From Ilex aquifolium (lineage: Eukaryota > Streptophyta > Magnoliopsida > Aquifoliales > Aquifoliaceae): a stretch of 64,000 nucleotides of DNA. The position numbers and the translations under genes were made by a program. The stretch lies in assembly GCA_951799425.1 (NCBI GenBank), contig OX637394.1, forward strand, positions 16,212,001-16,276,000. Reading direction: 5' to 3'. The notes under the pieces were generated by a model. The model ran no database searches. It saw nothing but the letters and a program-made list of their open reading frames with translations, and had not been told where the DNA came from. Every line of letters starts with the position of its first letter. Within the stretch, counting starts at the first letter, position 1. Of this stretch, positions 10,561-22,762 are shown piece after piece.

Positions 10561-13500
10561 TTTAAATAGTCCCAAAAAAATCTGTAACATCCAAAATCAT
10601 CCAATAAAAATTCAATTTATCAAATCAAAACCAAAGTAACATGCAATTTCTTCCGATTAATATTCAATTCATCAAACTTACAGTAAATTAATATTCAATT
10701 CTTCAAATTAACATTCCACTTCATCTAATAAACATTTAATTCATCAAATTAACATTCAAATTCATATAATAAACATTTAATTCATCAACTTAACGTTCAA
10801 TCTCATCCAATTAATATTCAGTTCATCAAAATAACACCAAATTAACATTCAAGCCATTCAATTTATATTCAAATTTATCAATTTAACACTCAATTCATCA
10901 AATTAACATCCAAAATGAGGGAGGATGAGGGGCACTTGAACCATTGACCTCAAAAAGGCAAAGTCTTCACAAGGTAAGGAGTACTATTGGACCAAATGCT
11001 CATTGGTTATACAATTAATATTCAATTTATCAAATTACCACCAAATTAACATTCAATTCATTCAATTTATACTCAAATTCATTCAATTAACACTCGATTC
11101 ATCAAATTAACATCAACACCAAAGTAAGATGTAATTTCATCCAATAAATATTTAATCCAACAAATCAACACAAAATTAATATTCAATTCAACAAATTAAC
11201 ATTCAATTTCATCTAACAAGATTTATCAAATTAACATTCAAATTCAACTATTTAAAATTAAATTAATCAAATTAACACCAAAATTAACATTCAATTCATC
11301 CAATTAATATTCAATTAATCAAATTAACATGAAATTCACAGTCAATTCATACAATTTATATTCAAATTAATCAAATTAACACTCAATTCATTAAATTAAC
11401 ATCCAAAATCATCCAATAAAAATTTAATTTATCAAATCACCACTAAAGTAATATGGGAATTCATCGAATAAACATTTTATTTGTCAAATCAACACCAAAT
11501 TAACATTCAATTCAACAAATTAACATTTCATTTCATCTAATAAAAATTCAATTCATCAAATTAACATTTAAATTCATCAAATTAACATTCAATTTCATCA
11601 ATTTAACATTCAATTCATCAAATCAACACCAAATTAATATTTAATTCATAAAATTCACATTCAATTTCATCTAATAAATATTTAATTAATCAACTTAATG
11701 TTAAATCTTATCCAATTAATATTAAATTTATCAAATTAACATCAAATTAACATTCAATTCATTTAATTAACACTCAATTCATCAAATTAACGTCCAAAAT
11801 CATCCAATAAAGAATCAATTTATAAACTCAACACCAAAGTAACATGTGATTTCATCCAATTAATATTTAATTTATCAAATCAACAAAAAATTAATACTCA
11901 ATTAAAAAAATTAATATTCAACTTCATCTAATAAGATTTTTCAAATTAACATTCAAATTCAACTATTTAACATTAAATTAATCAAATTAATATTCAAATT
12001 CATACAATTAATATTCAATTTATCAAATTAACACGAAATTAACATTCAATTCATCCAGTTAATGTTCAAATTAATAAATTTAACACTCAATCCATCAAAT
12101 AAACATCCAAAATCATCCAATAAAAACTTAATTTATCAAATCAACTCCAAAGTAATATGGTAATTAATCGAATAAACATTTAATTCATCAAATTAACATT
12201 CAATTCAACAAATTAACATTTCATTTCATTTAGTAAAAATTCAATTCAGCAAATTAACATTAAATTCAACTATTTAATATTAAATTTATCAAATTAAAAT
12301 TCAATTCATCAAATTAACACAAAATTAATATTCAATCCATCAAATTAACATAAAATTAATTTTCAATTCATAAAATTCACATTGAATTTTATCTAATAAA
12401 CATTCAATTCATCAACTTAACGTTCAATCTAATCCAATTAATATTTAATTTATTAAATTAACATTCTATTCATCCAATTTATATTCAAATTCATTTGATT
12501 AACACTCAATTCATTAAATTAACATCCAAAATCATTCAATAAAGATTCAATTTATCAAATCAATATCAGAATAACATGCACTTACATCCAATAAATATTA
12601 ATTCATCAAATCTACACAAAATTAATATTCAGTTCAACAAATTAACATTCAATTTCATCTAATATGATTTATCAAATTAACATCCAAATTCAACTATTTA
12701 ACATTAAATTAATCAAATTAACATTCAATTTCATCCCATTAATTTTCAATTTATCAAATTAAAACCAAATTAACGTTCAATTCATCCAATTTCATCCAAT
12801 TAAAATTAATCAAATCAACCCGAAATTAACATTCAATTCATCTAATTTATATTCAAATTAAACAAATTAACACTTAATTCATCAAATTAACATCCAAAAT
12901 CATCCAATAACAATTTTATTTTATCAAATCAATACCAATGTAATATGAAAATTCATTAAATAAACATTTAATTTTCAAATCAATACCAAATTAACATTCA
13001 ATTCAATAAATTAACATTTAATTTCATCTAATAAATATTCAATTCATCAAATGTCATCAAATCAACACAAAATTAACATTCAATTCATCAAATTAACACA
13101 AAATTAATATTCAATTCACAAAATTCACATTCATTTTCACCTAATAAATATTTAATTCATCAAATTAACTTAATAGTCAGTTTTAAATTAACCTAACATT
13201 CGACACCAAAGTAATATGAAAATTCATCGAATAAATATTTAATTAATCAAGTCAACACCAAATTAGCATTCAATTCATCAAATTAACACAAAATTAATAT
13301 TCAATTCATCAAATTCACATTCAATTTCATATAATAAACATTTAATTCATCAAATTAACCTCACATTCAATTTAATCCGATAAATATTCAATTCATCAAA
13401 TTAACACTAAATTAACATTCAATTTATATTCAAATTCATCCAATTAACACACAATTCATCAAGTTAACATCCATAGTCATCCAATTAACATTGCATTCAA

Positions 13501-13690
13501 AAAATTAACATTTCATTTCATATAATAAAAACTTAATTCATTAAATTAATATTTAAATTCAACTATTTAATATTAACTTCATCAAATTAATATTCAATTA
13601 ATACCAAATTAATATTAAATTCATCAAATTAATACCAAATTAATATTCAATTCATTAGATTAACACCAAATTAACATTCAATTTATCAAA
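10560..13690. repeat. 3.1 kb A/T-rich satellite-like array (ATTCAATTCATCAAATTAAC)
   Basis: Units like AACATTCAATTCATCAAATT recur well over 100 times with drift (TCATCCAATTAA, TTCATCAAATTCACA). Longer segments such as the block with AACACCAAAGTAACATG recur every few hundred bases, so the array has higher-order structure. A unique patch lies at 10915-11005. There are no frames of note. Confidence 0.88.
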
Positions 13691-14379
13691 TGGAGGATTA
13701 TCACCACCTTTAGAAGAAGAACTAGTGAGAGAAAAAACTCAGAAACCAAACAAGTGATATGTACGGGTAAAAGGAGGAAGGGAAAGCAAGAGAAGTGATT
13801 TGAGTGGGAAAGGTGGGAAAGGCGGGAAACAGGGTGGAGAGATAAGGTTATTGTGGACCACATAAGTCCAAAATAAATAAATAAATAAATAACTGGATAT
13901 TAGTGTAATTTGAAAATAAATAAATAATTGTCGAAAAGAAATGAAACAGTGATATTAATGTAATTTGAATATACATAATTTATGTTAAAAACTTAAGCAT
14001 GAGCAATCATATTAAATTTAAGTATCTCCAATATAGAGTAGTAATGTAATTAAAATAAGAATTTATGTTCGATTGTATTGATTGGCTTGGAGCATGACCG
14101 ATCATGATCATGATTTGAGTGAGTATTTGACCGGTCGTGATTTAGGGGTGATTTGAGTTCTTCCTTACGATTTGAGTTCTTTGAATGTGGAAGAGTGATT
14201 GAATTAATTCAGCTATGAAGAGTAGAATTTTGAGTTTGGTTCTAATCGATTGATTTATGTGCGAGTTTGGGTTGAGCTTGTTTAAAATAGAAGTCACCTC
14301 AATATTTATAATTGTCCTAATTTTTTAATTTGTTAAGGTTAATAGTTTTAATTTTGAATTTTTGGATGAACACAAAATA
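13691..14379. other. Non-repetitive spacer within the foldback element
   Basis: A purine-rich tract (13695-13850) is followed by AT-rich DNA with (AAAT)n at 13875-13920. I see no gene. The short reading frame on the - strand here has no recognisable homology. Confidence 0.5.
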
Positions 14380-15413
14380 GGGTAAATTACACTGACACCC
14401 CCTTTAGATTGGTCTAATTATAGAGACACCCCTCAATTTTTTGAAATTATACTGACACCCCCTGTCAGGTCTTGTCCCTTAACAAATATAACAAAAAATA
14501 CTATTTTCCACAATTACACTTATCATACATCATTTTTTACTTATCATCCTCTCATATATTTAAATACTAATAAATTTGCCCTTTTCGGGTTCAACCTATC
14601 AAACCCGAAGTTGACACGATCAACCCATTTATTTAATCGTGTCAAACTTCCTCTATCTTCTTGTTTGTATGTTAACACGAACAATACGAAATTGACACGA
14701 TTAACATATTTAACTGGTATTATAAAAATAAAATATTAATTGTTTGTTGTTGTTTTATTAAGCCCTGACATAATTATTATATAAAAAATATAATTTTACT
14801 CATTATTATTGCTACGTTTATTAAATTAATTTTTAGTTTATAGAAAAAGTATAAGCATGGATTCAATTAAGTGATAATAGAATCTTAGACTTAAATCTTA
14901 GCGTTAATTTTTTTTATTCAAAGTTTATATGGTTCAACACGAATACGATCACACTCGCACAGATAGTCCAGCAGTGTGGAGTTGAACCCAGACGAACCAT
15001 AGACCCAGACGTTAGAGGTTCGACTCTCACTGGTGTCTCTCGGACTTAACTAATACTTGTGGTTTGCGGGTGATTATAGGTATCTGTGATTTGCTCTCAT
15101 AGGGATGAGTCCAAAATGACCCTATCTTAGAGAGGTTCCAACATTATCAAAAAAAAAACACGAATACGAATACGAACACGACATGAAAATAAACAAGTTA
15201 GTCTAATTTTGTTAAGGGGTAATATGGGTATCAAAATGTTAAAAGTTAATGATGTAATCACTTTTTTGACATTGCCAATAACGATTCTAACCATAAGGGG
15301 TACTTTGTGAAATGGGTAGGTAAACAGTAAGGGGTGTCAGTGTAATTTTAGAAAATTGAGGAGGTGTCTCTATAATTAGACCAATCTATAGGGGATGTCA
15401 ATGTAATTTAACC
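14380..15413. mobile_element. Foldback MITE with about 80-bp terminal inverted repeats
   Basis: The left end GGGTAAATTACACTGACACC continues with TCTAATTATAGAGACACCCC. The right end is the inverse (GGTGTCTCTATAATTAGACC, then TGTCAATGTAATTTAACC). The ends match over about 80 bases. The interior is non-coding and holds a SINE. The family is probably MULE-type; I could not find a clean target duplication. Confidence 0.72.
14949..15157 (+). mobile_element. SINE with Pol III boxes, A-tail and 12-bp target duplication
   Basis: ACACGAATACGA flanks the insert perfectly at 14937-14948 and 15158-15169. A box A match, TAGTCCAGCAG (consensus TRGYNNARNNG), lies at 14964-14974. A box B match, GGTTCGACTC, lies at 15018-15027, about 50 bases later, which is the tRNA-type spacing. 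The insert ends in an A-run (15149-15157). Its length of 209 bp is typical of plant tRNA-derived SINEs. It is nested in the foldback MITE. Confidence 0.82.
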
Positions 15414-15468
15414 AATTTTTTATAGTTAGAGGATAAAGAGTAATTAAGCATTGTTAAATTAGGAGGGT

Positions 15469-15870
15469 AAACTCACAAAAATCATATTTGGAGGGTGAAA
15501 GTGTAATTAACAAGTGTTAAATTACAACTGATCGCCACTAGTTATGGTCAATCCTAATATCTTGGGCCAAACTCACAAAAATAATACTTGGAGGATAAAA
15601 GTGTAATTTACCATTGTTATATTACGCCTGGTCGCCACTTGTTACAGTCGGTCCTAATATCTTTAGCCAAACTCACAAAAATAATACTTGGGGGATAAAA
15701 GTATAATTAGTCATTGTTATATTACGATTGGTCGTCACTAGTTACTGTCGGTCCTAATATCTTGACAAAAATCATACTTAAAGAGGATAAAAGTGTAATT
15801 AACTATTAGGTAGCAAATATTTACCGTGGGTCCTTATTTTACGACCCAAAGGGTAAATACAATTTTATCC
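15469..15870. repeat. Tandem array of about 100-bp units, four copies
   Basis: Units start AAACTCACAAAAAT at about 15469, 15569 and 15669, with a shortened fourth near 15765. Each contains GTTAAATTAC or TATATTACG, then GTCGCCACT and GGTCCTAATATC. The core resembles the palindrome centre at 10427. Confidence 0.83.
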
Positions 15871-15949
15871 TCTAACTATCACAAAATTTTTCAATTAAAA
15901 TATAAATTTTCAATTATAAGCAAAATTATAAAATTATTAAAATTTTACA

Positions 15950-17615
15950 GGGTTAATTTTTTGGGTTGAGTTCTAACTTTTTTGCACGAGTTCAACTTTT
16001 ATGATGGATTAGGTTACAACTTTTGGAGGTGGATTCCATGTCTAGGAGGGTTCCAACTTTTTTAGTAGCAGTTACAACTAAGGGTGTCAAACGTGCCGGG
16101 TTGGGTCATTTCGTGTCGGGTTGATTTCGAATTTGTGTCAAAAATCTCAAAATTCAAACCTGACATGTTTAATAATTGTGTCAAGATGTGTAAATACTAA
16201 CCTGACCTAACCATTAAACAGGTTATCCGAACCTGACATGTTTGACACGTTTAATAAACAGGTCGTTTTCGGGTTAATACACATAACATGATATATTTAA
16301 CTTGTTTAACACACATAACACAGACCTATTTAACACACATAACTTGTTTCCACACCAATTCATTAACATTAAATACATCATTCAATAATTCATCCAAAAT
16401 TTCAAATAATTTTTTTACCAATAACATGTCACATCTCATCAATGAAATTAACTAAAATGTATTCAAGTTTCAACTCAAAAATTAAAGCAAGAACTATACT
16501 AGTATAGTGTCATAATAATGTTAAGAATTATACTACCAATTATCATATTAGAAGTAAGAATTAATAAGTAATAATGTTAAGTCCACATCAATCATACATA
16601 ATAGGTAAACTATACTGCCATAAACGAGTTAAACGGGTCTACAATGAGTTAGGTCAGGTTCGTGTTCAAATCATGTCAACACATTTAGAATATACAGGTT
16701 AATTATGTCAAAATCAGGTTGACCTGATTTTGACATAAACCTGACATAATTTTTTTCGTGTTTAAGCGTGTTGACCTGTTTTAACCCAATTAATTTTATG
16801 TTCGGCCCATTAATTTCATGTTCGACTCGTGTCTTGTTAACATGTCGTGTCAAAAATTGACAGCCCTAGTTACAACCTTTGGGGTGTGGGTTCCAAATTT
16901 TCTGATTGTGTTACAACTTTTGGGGTGGGTTCCACGGTTCTGAATTGAATTACAGGGTCTAATTTTTTGGGTTGGGTTCCAACTCTTTTGGTAGGGCTTC
17001 AACTTTTATGATGGATAAATTTTAAGGGTTGGATCCAACTTGTCTGGAGGGGTCTAACTTTTGTGGGATGGGTTCCAACTTTTTGAATTGAGTTTCTACT
17101 TTTTTGGGTTGAGTTCCAACCTTTTTAATAGAGGACAAAATTAGGGGGGTGCGTTCCAACTTTTCTGATTGGGTTCCAACTTATTTTGTATGGGTTCAAC
17201 TTTTATGATGAATTAGGTTATACAATCCAACTTTTTTGGGTTGAGGTCCAACTTTTTTAGTAGGGGTTATAACATTTGGTGGGTGGGTTCCAATTTTTTT
17301 GATTGAGTTATAACTTTTGGGTGGGGTCTTAACTTTTTTAGTTGGGTTCTAATTTTTTTTGCATGGGTTCCAACTTTTATGATGAATTAAGTTACAATTT
17401 TTTGGGTGGAATTCCAATTTTTCTAGATTGAGTTATAACCTTTTGGGTCAACTTTCAACTTTTGGGTTGCTTGGCTTACAACCTTTTGAGATTGGGTCCA
17501 ACCTTTTGGGGTGATAGAGTTATTACCTTTTAGGATGAAGTTACAATTTTTGGGGTTGGTTACCACTGTTTGGGTAGGTTACAACTTTTGAGAGTGAGTT
17601 TATCACATTTTTGGG
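15950..17615. repeat. Right-arm degenerate array (GGGTTCCAACTTTTTTGG type)
   Basis: Short units such as GGGTTCCAACTTTT and GGGTTACAACTTTTGG repeat throughout, the inverse of the array at 9225-9880. It is interrupted by the hAT MITE at 16079-16868. Confidence 0.85.
16079..16868. mobile_element. hAT MITE (TAGGGGTGTCAAA family), 8-bp target duplication
   Basis: The ends are TAAGGGTGTCAAACG and its inverse (TTGACAGCCCTA). GTTACAAC flanks at 16071-16078 and 16869-16876. An 8-bp duplication and TAGGG-type ends are hAT hallmarks. The interior is rich in GTGTCGGGTT and TTAAACGGGT blocks shared with 47574-48275 and 63904-64000. Confidence 0.85.
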
Positions 17616-17616
17616 T

Positions 17617-17785
17617 AGAGCAATATTATAGGGACTTTATTTGGGAACCTTATTTGGGGACCTAATGATGTGGCTTTAATGTAAGCATTTGATTAGTTGT
17701 GAGTTCCAATGTTAGATAAAGCCCACAACCAATCCAATGATTGTACATCATTAAGTCCCCAAATTAGGTCCAAATAACATTTTTC
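17617..17785. mobile_element. Short foldback MITE (AGCAATATTATAGGGACTT family)
   Basis: Inverted ends carry TTTGGGGACCTAATGATGT and ACATCATTAAGTCCCCAAAT. The same family recurs at 57715-57883 in the live gene's intron 4. Confidence 0.75.
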
Positions 17786-18269
17786 CTTTTGAGTATGTTA
17801 CTACTTTTTAGGTATGAGATTATTTAATTTTTTTGTGAAACTCAACTCCATTGTAATTACTCGTTTAGCAGGTAACTAGTATCCTCCACTCAAAACTCAT
17901 CAACGACTAGAAAATCATACAAATTAAATCAATGGGCTTTAACATTTAGCGGCACTATACCGAAAAACATTTTTCTGTATAGTAGAAGGACTCCAGGTGA
18001 TGATATCGGCCTTTTTCTTTGTTTTCCCTTCCACAAAACAGAAAGTTGACTTGACAATGCCATAGTGGTCGGAGGACATATCAATATTAGAATTAGTAGT
18101 GTCTTTGTCTCTTGGTCAAGCACATCCACCAAGTGTGTGCAACCATGTGGACTAGGGCTCAATAATGGGTTACACACTTGGGTCCTTCATTGGCCTTAGG
18201 ACATTATTAGTTAAACCACCACCATTGTCTCCACCACAAATTTTCTTGCAACTTTTAGTGATTGCTATC

Positions 18270-19018
18270 TGACGGGACTTTAAGTAGCTTGACAGTGATA
18301 AATGAACACGTGAACAGTTGCAGCCGTGAAGGAATGCAAAGCGCGTCTGGGAAAGGCGCCGAGGAGTTATGACAGGAAGGGCCGAGTATGCCCCCCAGAG
18401 CTTGGCATTAAAAGGGATCTAACAGCTCATTAATGGCTCTTGAGTGGCTATAGCAGAGTCATTAATGAGTGTCCAAATCCTCGAAGGATGTGAAGACAGT
18501 CATCATTACAAGACATTAATGGCCGTTACACAGAACTTGAAGTTCTCGGTAAACCCCGAGGGTGCTTATTCCCGAGTAGTAAACACTCGGGCGTAAGTGT
18601 CAATCACCGAAAAGGGGTATTTAATGACCGGGGGATGGGCCACAAATGCTCGGCTATTCCCGAGTAAATGTTCACTCGCTCGAGGAGACTAGTCATTAGA
18701 TGATTTGATGGGATGACACTCATGATGCTAGGATATGAGTGCAAGCCATTAAATTATGAGATGTGACTCAAGGGCACTGCTATCATTGCAAACTCAAGTA
18801 CAAATACCCCTTCAGAAGCTGGACCAAGGTACGCAATAAAAAAAAATAGAAAATACATTTGGACTCATGACTCCAATGCCGACTGACTTGAGCTTCAGAA
18901 GGGATTAGTCGGGTACACACTTGGCCTCCTTTTTCTAATCCTTTGTTTCAGGTTCAATGTCATTTAGGATCGTTCCGCGTATCGTTATCTCAAGTCATTG
19001 CAGAAAATCACCCGTGCA
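18270..19018 (+). mobile_element. Solo LTR in intron 4 of copy A, 749 bp, 5-bp target duplication
   Basis: The insert starts TGACGGGACTTT and ends ATCACCCGTGCA, with CTATC on both sides (18265-18269 and 19019-19023). Copy B is uninterrupted here (about 35520). The interior has GC-rich CTCGGG and CCGAGT repeats, TACAAATACCCC as a TATA-like box and GCAATAAAAA near the 3' end. This style fits gypsy LTRs; the family is uncertain. Confidence 0.87.
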
Positions 19019-19023
19019 CTATC

Positions 19024-22019
19024 TATTTACACCATCTGAATCAATTTCCTTATTCAATCTCTCTCATTAACCCTATACCAACTGTTTCTCTTTCATTTTC
19101 CTTTGTCAAAACTGATGTAACTGTGTGTTCCTGAAGTCTCTCAGAAAAAAGAAAAGTTAATGTATGGATATAATAAAGTTTGTTCTTTAAGATATTTCTT
19201 CATTTACGACAGCCAAAAAGAACAATTTCTATTCCTTTTGGTCTTCCAAAAGGTAAGAAGTCGTTGTAATGCTCTCATTAATCTTTTCACAACTTTTCCA
19301 TGAAAGACGTGTGCAATATCAACATTCACCAAATAGTTGTAATATAAAACTACTAGTAATTGCCCGTGAAGACATTATACAACAAATAAAAAAATCTTAA
19401 ATAATTATCCAAATTTAAAAGGAATGGCCTAAAATATTCATATCAATTCTTATTTTAAAATGACTCGAAATATATTGTGGACCGTATCCTCTATTTTAAT
19501 GGAACTGTTATAAAAATATATAAAAACTTCTCAAAACAACACCATATATATAATTGCCTCTTAAAAAAAATACTAACATAACCCATTAAAATTTACAATC
19601 TTTAAGCAATAAATAAAATATTACTCATTTATAAGACTCACGAATTTATCACCTCTATTACTACTCAATCCAATAATACAATATAATTATAAACTCAACC
19701 AACAAATTTTCAATCCACCATATCCTCATGTAATAAATACCTCAAGCAAAAAAAAAAAAAATACTAACAGAACACAATTAAATTCACAATCTTTAAGCGA
19801 TAAATAAAATCAATCAAATCTTAATTATATATAAAACTCATGAATTTATCGTCACTATCACCATTCAACCTCAAATGACACAATATAATTATAAATTTAA
19901 TCACTAAATGTCCAATCCTCCATATATAAATATACACAGAAATACACCGACACACATTTCTTTTTTGGTTACCAACAAATTCTTCTAACCAATAACTGCT
20001 TAAGTTTATAAGATAAAATAATAATAAATTAATGTTTAATTAAAAAAATGGTAAAAATCACGGACATCCCTTGAGTTTTGACAATATTACATGGACACCT
20101 TTAGATATTTTATAAATAACACGAAGACCCCTGAAGTTTGAATTCATTGCACTGAGACCCCCTCTGTCTCCCTTCCATCAATGTTGCTAACGAAAATTGA
20201 TAATTTCATCCCAAAAAAATTTAATATTTTTACAATTTTCCTTCTCCAAATTTAGTAAAAAAAAAATGAAAAATTTAATAAAATCAAATAAAATTTGATT
20301 TAGTACCCAAAAAATTGATATAATTTAGTATTCCAAAAAATTGATTAAATGAATTATAATATTAATTTGATAACAATAAAAATTAATTTGCTATTAATTC
20401 GACAAAGTTTAATATAAATTGGAAAAAATTAAATGTCAATTTTTTAATAAAATTATATATTAATTTATAATCTAAGGTTTATTTCGTGTTAAATATTATT
20501 TGATGTTTATAGTCAATGTGCTATTTTTTATTTATATTAAGTGTTATTTAAAAATTAAAAAGAAAATGCAAAATACATGTTGTCATATATATAAAAATTT
20601 TAAATTAGTTTCATGAAATAAATAATTGCATAAGATGTTGTTTTATTTGTTTTATGGAGTAAATAATAACAAAACCAACACTGGAGAAACAAAAAAAAGA
20701 AGATAATAGTATGAGAGAGAATATAAGATAGATAGATAGATAGAAAGAGTTTTATGACAGATGGGAGTCTTAGATAAATAAAGTCTAATTAGGACCATCG
20801 GATCAAAACGATCTGAACTGCGAAAAGTTAAAGACAAAGAAATCTTGCTACTTTATTATATATATATATTGTGTATTTTAAAGAGAGAGAGAGAGAGAGA
20901 GAGAGTTATATGAGATATGAGAGGCTTAGAGTTGTAAAAGAAATGAAAGTCCAATTAGGATCGTCAGATCAATAATTCTCAAACGATCTGAGACGCGAAA
21001 AGTTCAAGACAAATAATCTAGCTACTTTATTATATAGATATATGAGTAATGTTGGACCGGCCAAAAAAAAAAACAATGAGTGATATTTTCATAATAGAAA
21101 AAAAAAATTAAAATTTTAAAGTGTAAAAGTGAGACCAATAATGCCACATCATTTAGTCTTTTTTTTTTTTTTTTATTATCAGTCTACCATTCCTCTAAAA
21201 CTATAAACTTATACAAATATATATAACATTTATCTTTTCTACACTGCCGATCCCAAATCCGAATGAAAAAAAGAGGGTTTTGGGAGCTGCTTGATGGCTA
21301 GGTGACACCTCATATGAGGAGGAGATATTTTTCAATCCACAGTGGTGCAAGGCTAATAAAGAATACATAGTCCTATTAAATTAACAATAATGTTATTAAG
21401 ATCTAATTTATTAATCTAATTTGTTAATTTAATTTATTATAGCCATTGGATTGACCGTAGACCCCATCAAACATTAAAACTCGGTGTTAACAAATTATAT
21501 CATTAAGTTAACAAATTAAATCAAATTTTTAAATCTCAATAACACTACATTTAACAACAATGCTTATTTGTGGAATTAACTTGAGACTTAATGCCTTGAT
21601 CGAAGATTTCATTTCATTGTTAAAACTCAACCTAATCTACGTCTTCGAATTCAATTCCAAATTACATTTTAAAAATGGGTCTGTTTGGAGTTGACTTAAA
21701 GCCTCAATTTTTTTTTTTAATTTCAGAGGAAAAAAAACTTGGTTTGTTTGGACCCAAACTTATTGGACAGCTTTTTCATCAATTTTTTGGACAAAAATAA
21801 TTTTTATCAGCACTAAGGAAAAGCTGAAAAATGGTGATTGTCCGAAGACTTCTAAGGAAAAGTCAACTTTTTTGAAAATACTTTAAACAATTCGAAGAAA
21901 TTTTTTTAACTCTGACTTTTTCATTTTACTTTTTAAATCTCTATTTTACACCTAAAAAAATCAACTTCAATCGGACTAGTGTGAGTGATAAGGAAGCTTA
22001 TAGTTATCTATCATCTTAC
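19024..22019 (-). other. Intron 4 of copy A, remainder
   Basis: 19024-19365, 21140-21240 and 21580-22019 align with copy B (35519-36500, 37290-37499). 19366-21050 contains a diverged relative of the 36480-37155 repeat, with its 3' block (GCGAAAAGTT, then CTACTTTATTATATA) duplicated at 20775-20870 and 20950-21045. It also has a foldback half (20043-20170) and a (GA)n run at 20881-20906. No gene is seen. Confidence 0.65.
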
Positions 22020-22216
22020 CCCAATTGCCCAGTTCAGTGAAGCCAATGCAGAATGGTGCTGGCCACCCTCAGCCTGTAGGTCTTGTTTGGCTGCACATTG
22101 AGGATCTGGGGTGCGCACTGCTCGTTCCCGGTAAAATTGCAACGGCCGGACGACATGTTGCTAACTTGCGCAGTTAGTGAACAATTGTATTGCCCTCTCC
22201 CGTTCATCAGCAGTGT
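22020..22216 (-). pseudogene. Copy A exon 4
   Basis: The exon lies between acceptor TGTAG (22217-22218 on the complement) and donor GTAAG (22019-22018). It reads [11 protein letters not shown] and [20 protein letters not shown]. It is 197 bp against 195 in the live gene; the two extra bases in CACCATTCTGC shift the frame. Cys and glycosylation-type positions are otherwise kept. Confidence 0.9.
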
Positions 22217-22762
22217 CTACAATCATTACCACAGAAAACAATTGACATGGATACCTAGAAGTGAAAAAACCCACTTTCCCATATCCAAAATATTAATTGT
22301 GTCATATTTTTGACGTGTCATTTTCGATCATATCATTTTGATTCATGTTATTTTCATATCACTAGTCATTGTAATGAGAAATTGTTTAGTTCTATAATTA
22401 TTTCATACAATACTTAAATATACACATAAAAAAATATTATTTGTCGTTCGTAAAATACTAATTGAACGAATCGTTGGTGTTATACTCTCATTGTTGTTTC
22501 CCAAGCTAAGTAATTACCCCCAAAAGAACACGGAAATTCTATCAGAGGGGACAGTCCGCATACAAAAAAAGTTAGAGTGAGTTTAACACACCACGTGACA
22601 GTGTCATGTGGTGTTCACACTCAATGAAAAATTATCATGTCAGATACATATATAAGTTAACTTTTATTGGGAATGCACAACTTTTGATTGGTCGGAACTG
22701 TCAATTAGTGTGTTAAACTTAAACCTACACAAAACCAACACACAAAACAGCTATCTAAATAC
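22217..22762 (-). other. Copy A intron 3
   Basis: The sequence aligns along its whole length with copy B intron 3 (38194-38752), including the CACGTGACAGTGTCATGTG inverted motif near 22592-22610. No inserted element and no gene are seen. Confidence 0.75.

Larger units (their letters stand above)
9100..17995. mobile_element. Giant non-autonomous foldback (MULE-like) element, about 8.9 kb, in intron 4 of copy A
   Basis: Copy B has uninterrupted intron sequence at the corresponding point (about 35250). In copy A the insert is flanked by GGTGATG at 9093-9099 and 17996-18002. The ends are diverged inverted repeats: both contain TTTTT(T/C)GGTAT followed by a T(A/G)CCG block about 30 bases in (9130-9145 and 17945-17970). 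Inside, minisatellite arms face each other: a GTTGTAAC-type array at 9225-9880 and its inverse at 15950-17615. Between them lie A/T-rich arrays, also in inverted halves around 10427. I see no transposase frame anywhere. Several smaller elements are nested in it. MULE assignment is inferred from structure and a 7-9 bp duplication only. Confidence 0.6.

Noticed and set aside
10560..13690. CRISPR-like regular repeats
   Set aside because: Units are degenerate, AT-rich, without unique spacers, and the genome is a plant's.
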